Assembly (NCBI RefSeq): GCF_008831285.2
Contig: NC_045150.1
Span: forward strand, 17,932,600 to 17,996,599
DNA length: 64,000 nt
DNA from: Nymphaea colorata
Lineage: Eukaryota; Streptophyta; Magnoliopsida; Nymphaeales; Nymphaeaceae
Reading direction: 5' to 3'
A model generated the notes under the pieces. The model had not been told where the DNA came from. It did no database searches and saw only the letters and a program-made list of their open reading frames with translations. This document shows positions 32,885 to 43,625 of this stretch, piece after piece. The translations under genes and the position numbers were made by a program. Each line of letters begins with the position of its first letter. Positions within the stretch are counted from its first letter, which is position 1.

Positions 32885-35130
32885 TCAAATTGATGGTGAA
32901 CATCCGCCTATGGTATTGCTCTTGACGAAAGGTACTGGCTTGAATTCTTCCTCAACATCCACTTTTTCATAGCTTTGGCACCCCAAGGCTTGAGTGCCTC
33001 GTTGTCCTGTCAAGGTAACTGGTTCCAAGATTCCATTTTCATGTTTGCCAAGGCCAGTAAATGGCTGGTAGCCATGGCGTATGAGTAAATCCAATCCTTT
33101 CTCATTCTGGCAGAATTTCTTGAACAACGGATGACTTTTGTAACTTGTTTCAAGTTTGGTACCCCTTTTCACCCATACCTGTTTCTTTGGTTTCTGAATG
33201 GCCAACCTGCTAAGACTTTGAGATATTTCTTCTTCTTTGCAGACTCGAATACTTGGTACCTCAATTGTATATGTTGGTACCGAAATCATTGGGTGTACAA
33301 GCCGACTTTCCCTATCCTCTGCATAGATGGTTATAGAATTCCCGTTGTAAGTCCATTTGACACACTGATGTAGAGTGGAGGGAACTGCATTGGTAGCATG
33401 GATCCATGGCCTGCCAAGCAACAAGTTGAAGGAGGGTTCTATATCCACCACATGAAATAAAACCCGATGATACGTCTCAGAAATATTCAAATCCAGACAT
33501 ATGCATCCTAGGCATGGTTGTCCTGTCCCGTCATATCCATGGATGAAAATTTTGGATGGAGTATAGTCAGCCTGTCTTATGCCCAACTCACAAGCTGTTT
33601 GTTGTGGACAGATGTTCAGGCTTGCTCCACCATCAATTAAAACGTGGGAGACTCTGGTGCCCCTTGTCTCTATCACTATGTGCAAGGCGTCATTGTGCGA
33701 TGCACCTCCAGTTGGTAGATCTTTATCAGAGAATATGATCGGACTATTTTCACATAATTCAAAAGCCCATTCATTCCCCCTGTTAGGGCTAAACCCTCCC
33801 TTCTTGACTTCAGGTAAGGGGTCCAATTCATTGAAAATGGATTCCAATGGTTCAGGGTCGCACACTTGTGACTTCTGATCAATCTCTGTCAGATGGTCTT
33901 GTTTAACCAGTCCGGTTTGTGCATTGATGGATCCTTTATCATGTTTGAAAAGCAATCCAAAGAAATCCAGGGACGCTGTATCCCTTTTGTTTGTCACCAT
34001 AATTTGACGACCTGTTGAAAATCTGACCATCGAAACTATTCCTTTGCCATGTTTAGGAAAAGGATTCTTGAGAATGTCCGGCTGTTCACTGACCTCTTTG
34101 ATTATTTCTTTGTCAACTGCATCTTGCACAATGTTTTTAAGTACAAGGCAGTCTTCTGTATCATGTCCTGGAGCGCGATGAAATTTGCAGAATTGCTCTT
34201 TGTTTTTCCCCATCATTGGTGGGGGGTTGGAGACTTTTGGGAGAAACAGAGTACCTCTTTCGATTAGCATATGCATGACCTCTTCATAACTTTGTTGTAA
34301 TGGGGTAAATTTTCTATCGTACCCCCATCCAGGATGTTTGTTTTTGGTGCCACTACTACTGCCACTAGCTTTGTCCATTACCCCTTTATTCTTAGGATAT
34401 TCGGACTTTTCTTTCTTGAAGGCTGCAGCGTTGGCCACGATGTTGGCTGGAGCATTCTGACTTCTGCTATTCTTTTTTGTATCTTCCCTTACTTTTACCG
34501 GGATGACAGCATCAAAAGCTCCATTCTCAATTCCTGCTTCAATGCATTCTGCCCTCTCAGTGAGATCGATGAAAGACTTGATTGGAGCATTGGAAATGAG
34601 GCTCCTTAATGGTTGTGTCAAATTGTTTACGATCAATCCCAGTGCATGGGATTGAGAGATTGGGTCTCTCATCTTGTTGCAAGAAGACCTCCACCTCTGA
34701 ATAAAATCTCTCACATTTTCACCTGGCCTCTGTTTTAGATAGCATAATGTGGTGATCGTTGGTGCAGTTTCAACGTTTTGAATGAACCTTTCGATGAAAA
34801 GGTTGATTAACATGTCAAAATTTTTCAATTCCACTGGGTTGATGTGTTCCCGATACCATTGTGCTGCAATTCCTTCTAGGCTTCTAGGGAAACATCGAAA
34901 GAGGGCCCTATGATTGTGGCGGAATTTGTAGCATTCAGCAAAGAACATGGCCAAATGTGCCTTTGGGTCTCCATGGCCATCAAATTTGATAAATTTCTTG
35001 GGCAAGTTTTTTTTGTGTTTGTCATTTTCGAAGCTTTCGTAGAAATCTTCGCAAGTGAAATTCCTCTTGTTCTTGCCTTTAAGTTGTACTGCATTTAACT
35101 TTTTTTCAACTTCCTGGATTTTTGTTTTTC
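32885..35130 (-). pseudogene. Tat gag-protease with G-patch
   Basis: The frame runs from just after a TGA at 35129-35131 to a stop at 32885, with no obvious Met start. It contains the retrotransposon gag domain (KFIKFDGHGDPKAHL, AAQWYREH, FIERFIQNV, QRPGENVRDFIQRW), a linker with CKFHRAPGHDTEDC (a zinc-knuckle-like segment), and an aspartic protease (VLIDGGASLNICP; FNLLLGRPWIH). DGG replaces the usual DTG/DSG, a variant I have noted in plant Tat-type proteases. A G-patch (HGYQPFTGLGKHENG) is at the C-terminus. G-patch domains in this position are known in some retroelements. Confidence 0.9.
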
Positions 35131-35455
35131 AGGATTCTCCCTTCTTCTTTTTCTTGGGAGTTTTCGGTTCTTCCTCACTACTATATTCTGTTGTAGCGTC
35201 TTCAGAAGAGTCTGAACTGCTTGATGAGTACTTTCTTGTTTTCTTCCCTTTCTTTTTGGCTTTTTCTGCCTGCGCTTGTTCTTCATTGAACATGATCATG
35301 TATTTCCGGAATCTTCTGTATTCCTCAAATTCTGGGTCATTTATTTCCAGCTTGGGAGGTGTTTCTGAGGAGGATTCTTCTCCCTGTCTCCTATAAAAGG
35401 TTGATCAAGCTCCATTTCACTCCTTCTCCTGCTTTGGCTTCTGGTTTCAACCATA
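35131..35455 (-). pseudogene. Tat gag N-terminal part (broken)
   Basis: The segment starts MVETRSQSRRRSEMELDQPF, shifts frame at about 35395 into ETPPKLEINDPEFEEYRRF, and continues through MIMFNEEQAQAEKAKKKGKK and a Ser/Glu/Lys-rich tract (SSEEEPKTPKKKKKGES) to the TGA at 35129-35131. It is continuous in sense with the gag frame below it, so it is the N-terminal extension of gag. Confidence 0.7.
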
Positions 35456-35689
35456 AAGCGGATGTTCACCTTGCAAGAAGAAAAATTGAAAATGTTAGGA
35501 TGTGAATTGATGAGAGGTGACAAATTTTGATTACATATTAAAAGAAAGATGAGAATGACAAAACTTGACAAAGTTTAACATAACTTGACAAAACTTGACA
35601 AATTTTGGCTTAATGACAATGAACTAGACATGACAATCTAGGACAGAAGGATAGATGGGCGAACTTCATCCCACCATTTTACATATTCG

Positions 35690-36846
35690 GGACCCATTCA
35701 TGGACCAAGGACAAGATACAAGTGAGCAAATGATTCCCAACGTTGCTGGGCATAGGTGTATATCCCGAACCACTCTTCAGTGTCTAGTTCACACTCCACA
35801 ATGGCTCCTTCCGACTCAATTGGATATGCATTCCTCTGACGCAGTGAGAATTGCCTGAGGCAACGCTCCGGATGATATTCAATTATGAAAAACGGTCCCA
35901 ATAGAAGACTTCCTCTGACTGGGTTGTAAGTGTATCTTGACTTGATGACCTCTCGATCAAAGAAGTCCCAAATGATGGTGGAGTCATCAACTTCCTCCAT
36001 CTTTCTGCGGTAGTGCTCCATACTAGATAACTGACCGTCTGTGTTTTGAAAATGACATGATTGTGGCCCCACATGTTTGTAGAACTATGCTTGCAGTGCA
36101 AAGACACATCCTTCTATCGAGTCTGCATCTCCAATTGAAAATTTGGCCAACCCTCTGTAAAGGAATGCCAAGGCTGCCATTGCTATGAAATGTGACGGAC
36201 TTGGACATGCCCCTATTTTCTGAAGAGGCGAGCTATGCGGAAATCCATTATGTGTTCTTCATTATTGAAGAAGATAAGACCCACGGTACAAGTCACTATG
36301 GAGTTTTTGTACTTGTCTGCAACAGTTCTAGATAGTGACGCAGGGTTGACAAATTGGAGTATGTTTCACCAAGCTCTTGTAGTTGAAGATATTGATGTCC
36401 ATCTTTCTCTAGAAAATGCCAACTCCTTTTCCCTGTGAGTTTACGAATCACTTCTAGAGTTTTGACTTGACCTTGGTTTACAAGGAACTGGTCTTCAATT
36501 GGACCTCTTGGGTCACCTTTTGGTTCTGGCAAACCCATAATGTTGGAGAACTCATCAAGAGTGATTGTCATTTCACCCCATGGAAACCAGAATGTGTTGG
36601 TCCTTGGGTTCCATCTTTCAGCAATTGCATGGATTAGATTGCCATTGATAGGCTGTATGGCAAGACTGACTGCTTCTTCAAGACCGCAATCCTCTAAGTG
36701 ATCCGGGAACATACACCGAAAAGTTGGGTACCATGAAAGATACCACTGAGGTAGGTAGACTCCACTTGGGATGATGCGAAGTCCGGATCGGCCTTGACAT
36801 GACCCGATAGGATGTGGTCATATGAGAAGATACTTTCTGAGTCCAT
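35690..36846 (-). pseudogene. Plant mobile domain (PMD) ORF upstream of gag
   Basis: This minus-strand ORF is broken by at least one frameshift (about 36770) and a stop near 36085. It starts MDSESIFSYDHILSGHVKAD, then WYLSWYPTFRCMFPDHL. The PMD core follows: NGNLIHAIAERWNPRTNTFW, GEMTITLDEFSNIMGLP, AMAALAFLYRGLAKFSIGDA, IEGCVFALQA, and the terminal HPERCLRQFSLRQRNAYPI. These match the aminotransferase-like plant mobile domain (ERWRPETHTFHLP.GEMTITLEDV..L.GLP; LYR.L; PERVLRQFG..Q). PMD is shared by MULE and gypsy transposons and by the host silencing proteins MAIN/MAIL. It lies between the expected 5' LTR and gag on the same strand, so it belongs to the retroelement. Confidence 0.8.
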
Positions 36847-36850
36847 CTAG

Positions 36851-37294
36851 ACAAGAGAAGGTATTAGACTTTGACATGAATTGACCCAATAGAGACTCGA
36901 GAAGAGTTTTGACATTGGGTTTGGACATGGACTTAGGGGCAAAGTAAAACATCACATGCGTCCAAACAAGCAGTTAATGAAAATTGATAATGCAATTCCC
37001 TAGGACTCTTGCCTATATGCATTATTTTGAAAATTGGTCTTGGAACCTATGGAAATAAATGGGTAAATGATTCTTTATTTATCCAAATTTATGGTATACC
37101 TATATACCAAATTTATAGTACTAGCATTGACTCCTCCAAGGGTTTTCTAGATTTGGGCTCTCCATTTCTCCTTGTTCACCCATCGATATACCGGGACTAT
37201 TGTCCGTTTCGGTACTAATGGGGGACTTCTTTCAGTCCAATTGGGTGGTCCAGTTGTAAGGCTATATCTTGGACTAATGTCTAGAAATAGCCCG
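36851..37294. other. Element leader remnant and unassigned sequence before the gap
   Basis: This should hold the 5' untranslated region, primer-binding site and 5' LTR of the Tat element, but none can be recognised and no match to the 24440-28284 LTR is visible. From about 37175 there is sequence with words such as CCGGGACTATTG and TTTCGGTACTAATGGGGGAC that looks like repeat DNA but that I cannot place. It is not plastid gene sequence. Confidence 0.35.
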
Positions 37295-37394
37295 NNNNNN
37301 NNNNNNNNNNNNNNNNNNNNNNNNNNNNNNNNNNNNNNNNNNNNNNNNNNNNNNNNNNNNNNNNNNNNNNNNNNNNNNNNNNNNNNNNNNNNNN
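37295..37394. other. Assembly gap (100 N)
   Basis: Exactly 100 N, a conventional unknown-size gap. The chloroplast-derived block starts immediately after it. Confidence 1.
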
Positions 37395-37425
37395 AGAAAG
37401 TGAAGTTCTTTTTTTTTTTACAATA

Positions 37426-37539
37426 TTATCCCTGTCTCTGTTTATGTTTTGGATTAGAACAAATTACTATAATTCGTCCTCGCCTACGGATCAGTCGACA
37501 TTTTTCACAAATCTTACGAACAGAAGCTCTTATTTTCAT
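37426..37539 (-). CDS. rpl36: Plastid ribosomal protein L36 (NUPT copy)
   Basis: An intact 37-codon frame ([15 protein letters not shown]...) contains the zinc-ribbon cysteines and ends HKQRQG. In plastids it encodes a small 50S subunit protein. Here it is part of the nuclear or gap-adjacent plastid fragment, so it is most likely not expressed. Confidence 0.9.
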   Translation of the reverse strand: MKIRASVRKICEKCRLIRRRGRIIVICSNPKHKQRQG

Positions 37540-37655
37540 ATTTGTTGTTCCTTAATTCCGAATCTACTCTTTGAAAGAAAATAAGTCTCTTTTCTTTAAT
37601 TCACCTTAAGTTAGTGTTTGAGCCTTAAAATTTATCCCCATGAAAATTTAAATAC

Positions 37656-37889
37656 CTAATCGTTTGAATCTTTATTGCGAAGTCTATAAATTATACGTCC
37701 CCTTGTTGAATCATAACGGCTGACTTCTATTTTTACTCTATCTCCTGGTAGTATTCGTATAAAACTACGTCGTATCCGCCCTGAAACATAACCTAGAACC
37801 AGGTCTTCGTTATCTAAGCGAACCCAGAACATGCCATTGGGAAGTGATTCAGTAATTAAACCTTCATGGATCAATTTTTGTTCTTTCAT
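37656..37889 (-). CDS. infA: Plastid translation initiation factor IF-1 (NUPT copy)
   Basis: A 77-aa S1/OB-fold protein beginning [16 protein letters not shown] and ending [10 protein letters not shown], the standard plastid IF-1. The ATG at 37887-37889 is the normal start; an in-frame upstream extension is fortuitous. Two substitutions from the usual sequence stand out: Trp6 to Leu, and Phe-Arg to Phe-Trp after NGM. The frame is open. infA has been lost or broken in many eudicot plastids, so the donor retained it. Confidence 0.9.
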
Positions 37890-38010
37890 TCTAGGTAACC
37901 TCCTTGAAGTATTAACTAATGTAGGAGGAGTGACATTAGACAACCCACCTCTACTCTCTTTTTCATAAATAGGAAGTTACGTATCAAATTCGTATACCAG
38001 ATGGATCACC

Positions 38011-38408
38011 TCACCATATATAAAACAAAATTTCTCCTCCAATTCTTTCTAGTCGAGCTTCTCAATCTGTCATTATACCCTAGAAGTAGAAAGAATTACA
38101 ACCCCTATCCCGCCTGAAATCCTAGGAATTCGTTGAGAGTTGGAATAGATTCGCAGACCTGGTCTGCTGATACGCTTTAAAATATTTCTATGTGCTCTTT
38201 TCCTATTTCTTCTATGTCGTAGGGTTAAAACCAAGAAATCCTTGTTGTTTTCCCGGTGCTTCCTAACATTTTCGATAAAACCCTCTCGTAGAAGTATTTT
38301 CACAATGTTTTCGGTAATATTAGTGGATGGTATTCGAACTGTTCCTTTTTTATCCATGTCAGCATTTCTTATATAAGTTATTATATCGGCAATAGTGTCT
38401 CTACCCAT
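38011..38408 (-). pseudogene. rps8: Plastid ribosomal protein S8, broken copy
   Basis: The frame starts [20 protein letters not shown] and follows plastid S8 to VVILSTSR. There, loss of one G gives a stop at 38073. Beyond it, the shifted frame still reads IMTD, a TGA where CGA (Arg) is expected, EARLERIGGEIL and YIW, then a stop at 38011-38013. Total length is one base short of the normal 133 codons. It is a pseudogene by deletion plus a nonsense change. Confidence 0.9.
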
Positions 38409-38454
38409 GACGAACTATCATTTTTTTTTTTGCTTTGATATAATCAACATGTTT

Positions 38455-40260
38455 CCTTTTTTATTTTTCATTAAAGGTATAAGTTCATGCTTTGCTGGAT
38501 GACAAAAACATGCCACTGTTGTCGATTACAAAAAAGACAAAAGCAGTTAAATGAAAGTGTAATTTTGTGATTTCATCAAACCCTAAAACTTGTTTTTGTA
38601 AAAGCTTCATTTCTTTGCTTTTAAGGCACAGTGTCTAAGTTGAACATGTTGTGGATCAATACATGATAGAGTGCAAATCCAAGTTCAAGCTAAAACATAA
38701 TCATTTGGTAAATGGAACACTTTCAAAGTGTCCTATGCATATGACCCAAAGATTAGGGGAGATTCATTGACATCTAGTTCTAATGTTCTATGAATCTAAC
38801 CAAACTTTGAGGCAGGTTAATGGAACACTCACATAATGTTCTAAAACCCCAAAACAATCCCTAAACGAACATCCAAGTCAAGGTTTAGATACAAATTTTT
38901 GTTATTAATTAGGTGGTCTCAATGTGTATATAGGAAAAGTCAATGTTGCCAGATGTTAGATAGTTGTCTGGTTAAAATTTAGAAATTTGTTGCTATAAAT
39001 AAATTGTCGTCCACCATAAATTTTACATTGCTGCTTAGTGCTTATCATTTAAATTAGTTGTTCTTTTTCAGTTTTTGTCTCTCTTTTTTTTGAAATATAT
39101 ATTTTACCGATTTCATTTTGAAGCTTACACTTCACCTCCTGATAGGCTAAATGTCTTGCTTCATGCTTTAAATGCCTTTACCAGCCAATTAAAGTTTTTC
39201 GTTTTTTTATCTTCCTTTAATACTCAAAAGATGGAAGAAAAGTGTCCAAAGATGTCATGATCAAAAGATAGGTTCAGGACTAAGGTTCAAATTTAAATAT
39301 ATTGATACATACTTAAGGGTCCTCTTGAAGACTTCCAATCTGAATTGACTCGTGCTGAGCATGCTGCATTTAGTGCGGACGGGTTATGGATGTTTATGTC
39401 TCACTTACTCTGACATCTTCAATGTCAACGCTTGAAGCTTGATAGAATTGGAAATGCTTAACAGATATTGACTCGAATGCGTACTGCTGGTGGGTATTTA
39501 ATAGAGGTGAAAGTAATTTAGACCCCTAACTACGCAAAATTGAAGACTAGGGAAGGCATTGAAGATATGTTTTAACTAGTTTAGTTGGGCACACAAGCTT
39601 TGAATCAATCTTCTCTTGTTCCTTGTATAGTAGTTTGTCACATTTAACTACTTTTAGCCATCATTTTATTTCATGTTGACAGAATGCAGTGGATTCTAGC
39701 ACCATTCCTTCAATTTGAAGAAATGGTGAGAAATCATTTTTATGGCTGCTCTACCCAAGTTATAACACCTACAAATGCTCCTATGTGTATAGGAGAATTA
39801 TTTCATTCTATTCGTCTGGTTTGCGCTATCGGCCTGTAAACCCAATTTTGTGAAATTAATTCTTTCTTCATGGGACAAGTTGAATCCGTGATCAAGCAAT
39901 ACTCATCCAAAATATTTATTGTTGAGGCCTTAGCATGAGACTACACAGTTAAATGTATGTAAATTTTACAAAAATAATTTCATTCTTTGATGGATGACAA
40001 ATACATGGTACTGTTAAAGCTTCAGTTCCTTACTTTTAGGGCGCCACGTCTGTGTTGATCATGTTGTTGGTCAATACGTGATAAAGTACAGGATCCTAGT
40101 TCAAAAACCCTGGGTTCATCCAAATGAAGGTTTGGACTCCAATTATTATTGTTCATTATATGATGCCAATAAGTTTTGTATGGTTAGAATTTAGAAATTT
40201 GTTGCTGAAAGTAAATTGCTGTCCGCCACAAACTGTGTTACTATCAATTATACAGTAACA
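38455..40260. repeat. Diverged direct duplication flanking unassigned coding-like remnant
   Basis: The block at about 38470-39030 recurs at about 39980-40250 with an internal deletion. Shared words include TGGATGACAAA.ACATG, TTTTA.GGC, GTTGA.CATGTTGT.GGTCAATAC.TGATA and TTAGAAATTTGTTGCT followed by CCACA/CCATA. Between them, 39310-39560 on the plus strand has a protein-like run with two stops (GPLEDFQSELTRAEHAAFSA, QRLKLDRIGNA, ILTRMRTAGGYLIEVKV). I do not recognise it. It may be an exon of a decayed host gene or the interior of a degenerate retroelement with LTR-like flanks. Confidence 0.5.
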
Positions 40261-42493
40261 TTTTTAGCAACAAATTTTTTAAATTTTACCCATCTAGCAG
40301 CATTCAGCATCCTGAAGGATTACATCCTCATAGATGGAGAGAGAGAGAGAGATGATAATAATTTTAATGTGAGAGACCTGGCCCAGTTCTTGTCTCCAAC
40401 ATTAAAACTCGGTGCAAATTCTTTGGCAAAGAAGAAAAGTTGGACCTAGTTACTGATAAGCTAAAGCCATAACTTTTTCCAGGAAGTTTGAAAAACGGAG
40501 AGGACGTTTGAATCACATGGTCAGAGTGAAAAATGGTTTATAATGCTAATATGTCCAAGAACTTTCTTATAAAAGGCCAGAGAATATTTTTATAACTTGT
40601 TATCATAAAATAAAATGTTATAGAACAAGTGGTGGAGCCAGAAAAAATTTCTGGAGGAGCACTCATTCACATATTTCTATATCCAAAGCAGCACTATGTA
40701 TATAACATAACAAATATATGAAAATATTAATATAAAAATAAAAAAATATTGAAGGGCTAATGTAGGCTGTTTATATGTAGCTCTGCCTCTGCACAGAATA
40801 TTTTCAATGTGCACAAACATATCTTACCATCAAATGCTTTCACGTTTGTCCTCATGTAGATGTAGGCAACCAGCTGCAGCAACCTTAATTTGCAATTGTT
40901 GGGTCACAGTCTTATTGTTGTAAGTAAGAATTCCTTTTCACTTTAGATTGTGTTGAACGGGTGGGAATTTAGTGTCCCAAAATTTTATTTTGAGACACTT
41001 TGTCCCACTATACAAAGCTGTAATGAAAATCGAAACTGAGTGTCACTCAACTTTTATTTTTCCAAAAATTGATGAAGTCCTATTCAATTTTGTTCACACC
41101 TCTGGGGGCCTGACAGAAATTAAGTGTATAGTGTCACAAATATCGTGATATTTATAAAAATATCATCATATTAACATAAAAATAAGAACAACTAAAAAAG
41201 GGGAAATCGATATGTTGAAAAAAAAAGAAAAATATATTTATCATGTTTTTTCACATTTTTTTGCAATTTCTTCTATTTTCCATTCTTCAGTTTTTTAGCA
41301 TTGACATTATCATGGATTCAAATTTAAACTCAAACTAAATTATATCTCATGATTTTTATCATCGTTAAACGTTCTTTATCACTTTTCTATAGTTCTATTT
41401 TTGTTTTCTTATTACTTTCTGATTTAATTATTTTATAGCTATTTTTAAATTTTTTGAGTTTTTTTCTGAGATTTTCCTAAGAAAACAACTTTGCCGAAAC
41501 ATACTCAACAAAATCTTGCTATTAAAAACCCCATACCGATATTTCTGACAATCAGTTTGACACCTATTGCTACCTTCAAAGAAGCTTATTAGAGGACTCA
41601 GCCTCTTCAAAAGCAAATGTAGCTTATTTTGCAAATAGGTAAGTGGAAGGTGGGGAGTAAGCATTTGTTCACATCAATTTGGAGATCGGGATGTCATGAA
41701 TATTGGAGGTTGTATCTCGTGCTCCCTTATGGGTTTGGATCTTGCAAAGATGTAGGGAGGATCTTTTCATAGTGTAGTTAGCTATATTAGGGCATCCAGG
41801 TTTGGTTTCATTTGAATTTTGGTTTTGCATGTGGGATCATAGGTTCAAGTGTCAAAGCCGGTTTGACACTATTGTAACAACTTGAGTCACACTCCTACAC
41901 CGGATTTGGACCCCTGATTTAACAGATGTAACGCACCCCCTTGCAAATTCAAATGAACTAAGATAATCAATCACTTAACAACCTCCTTTATAAGTCTTTC
42001 AAAATTCTTCGTAATCTTACATATAAGGGATTAAACTTTTGAGGTGTTACACAATTTCTCAACTTTGTAGTTTATTGTTATTCTGTATGTGGATAGCTTT
42101 GGAAGCAAAATCTGAAACATGGGAGCAAGATTAATTTATGCCCTTGCAAATTGGGTAGACCTATTCAAGATGACAATAGACGATTGAGTGTAGTGGTGGA
42201 AGAGGGGCACTAATACATCTTATTATTGCAATGGAATGAATGCATATTGGACTACGGGGCAGCAGCCTAAGTCTGGTGTGGGCCCTGCATATAGCTAGGC
42301 CTGAGTCTAGCGCTGGCATACAATCCGTTATCATACAATCCTGCCACAAGGTAGCTCTGCTACTGCCTGCCGGTGGTTCTCCAACACAGCGAGGGGGAGG
42401 CGACGATTGGCGACGCTTTCTTCTTGTTAATGTGTCGCCGATGTCCCCGGTGGTTTTGAGCCAATGGTTGCCAGTTTCTCCCCATTCATGGAC
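40261..42493. other. Intergenic repeat-derived sequence
   Basis: No supported gene. It contains a short MITE-like element (40627-40793), an A/T-rich stretch with TCATGTTTTTTCACA-type words (41150-41300), and moderately complex sequence at 41650-42160 with no family I can name. Confidence 0.45.
40627..40793. mobile_element. Short GGTGGAGCCAG-type MITE (hAT-like)
   Basis: It begins AAGTGGTGGAGCCAGAAAAA and ends GTAGCTCTGCCTCTGCA (inverse TGCAGAGGCAGAGCTAC), with an AT-rich middle. It has the same architecture as the 61710-61909 element. No clear target duplication remains. Confidence 0.55.
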
Positions 42494-42501
42494 ACAGCTG
42501 A

Positions 42502-43483
42502 CTAGGCTGCACAAAGAGTCGAGCCAACTCGGGCTCGACTCGAACTCACTCAAGTAAAGCCGACTCGAGTTCGACTCGTTTTCTGTATGAGTTGAGCTCG
42601 AGCTTAAATATAAGCTCGAGTATATTAGCGAGCCGAGTTTGAGTTGGTTGGACTCGACTCAGCTGGGCTTTTTGCTTGGTTTGTTAAATTTTACAAACTT
42701 TTTTATCATTTTTTTCTCATTGCTTTCTTCACGTGTTTTGAATTTTTCCTTTCCTTTTCTCTCTCTTCACCCATGCTTCCTCTTACCTTCATCATTACAC
42801 CCACCACCTACCCTCATCATTACTTTTTTCAATGAATCAACCTTATTCATTTTCGCTCTCGTTTTTCTCTCCTCACCCACACTTTCCCTTATCGTTTTTT
42901 CTCTCATCTATCTTCACCCCGCATTTCCTCCTCCGATGGTGGCAGATGACCAAAGGTAAGCAGCCCCTCAAGTTTCTCTATCTTAATCTCAAGTTTATTA
43001 CTATTGATTTCCTGTTTTGCATTCCTGGTCTTTTCCGCATTCCTTTCTGTTTCTCTGGAATTTTAAGTTTCTACTTTTCAATGTTTTAGATTCAGTCGTC
43101 TCCTGTTTGCTCAATGCATTTGCATGTGGTTTTGGTGTTTTTCTCAATCTCATTTTTCGTTTTGTTCGGTTGGGATACATTACAGTCCTATTTTTTTGTT
43201 TTTGGTATGTGTTCTTTTTGGGTTTGTGGAAATTGGGTGTTCCTGCGTTGAGTTCTAACTTCGGAGATGAAACACAATGTAGAATAGTTTACGCTTTCTG
43301 GGGAAAACATAGAGGATAAATGAGTTTAAATGAGCCGACGAGTCGAGCACGAGCTCGACCTCAAACACAATCTCTCGAGTCAAGTTCGAGTTCGAGTTCA
43401 AGTTGTGGATCTTGTGTCAAGCTCAAGCTGACTAAACAAGACTAGATCTGAGCTCAAGCTCGACTCTGCTTGTGTGCAGCCCT
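42502..43483. mobile_element. hAT-like element (982 bp) with promoter/5'-leader-like cargo
   Basis: A perfect 8-bp duplication ACAGCTGA flanks it (42494-42501, 43484-43491). The ends are CTAGGCTGCACA and TGTGCAGCCCT (inverse AGGGCTGCACA). Subterminal zones are dense in CTCGAG/GACTCG/GAGTCGAGC on both sides. The interior (42680-43310) is pyrimidine-rich like a plant 5' leader and contains GATGGTGGCAGATGACCAAA followed by a consensus donor G/GTAAG at about 42955, then T-rich intron-like DNA. No transposase is present. I infer capture of the start of a host gene. Confidence 0.8.
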
Positions 43484-43625
43484 ACAGCTGATGCCCAAAC
43501 TATTTTTTTTTTAACTTTTACTTTTTTAAGTAACAAGGAACGTTTGATAAAAAATCATGCTCCACAAGAAACACATAACTGACATAATGATACACACACA
43601 CACACATATATATCATCTATATAGG

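Larger units (their letters stand above)
28285..36850 (-). mobile_element. Internal region of a Tat-lineage Ty3/gypsy element with an extra PMD ORF
   Basis: Minus-strand order from the right: plant mobile domain ORF, gag, aspartic protease, G-patch, reverse transcriptase, RNase H, second (archaeal-type) RNase H, integrase, a non-coding spacer of about 1 kb, then the polypurine tract and 3' LTR. The second RNase H is characteristic of the Tat lineage (Ogre/Retand/TatI-III). Stops and frameshifts in the PMD ORF, gag, RT and integrase show it is not autonomous now. The 5' LTR and primer site are not visible right of 36850. Confidence 0.85.
37395..38450 (-). mobile_element. Chloroplast DNA insertion (rpl36-infA-rps8)
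   Basis: Gene order and strand (rps8, infA, rpl36 read right to left) are those of the plastid large single-copy ribosomal-protein cluster. rps8 carries a one-base deletion and a CGA-to-TGA change, as expected for a nuclear plastid insertion (NUPT) decaying by methylated-C transition. The right boundary lies in the rps8-rpl14 spacer near 38450. The left boundary is hidden by the gap. Confidence 0.85.

Noticed and set aside
33131-34609. Several plus-strand frames of 60-100 codons
   Set aside because: They are antisense shadows of the gag-protease coding sequence.
37656-37943. 95-aa version of infA starting upstream
   Set aside because: The plastid protein starts at the ATG at 37887-37889. 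The extra 18 codons are spacer sequence fortuitously in frame.
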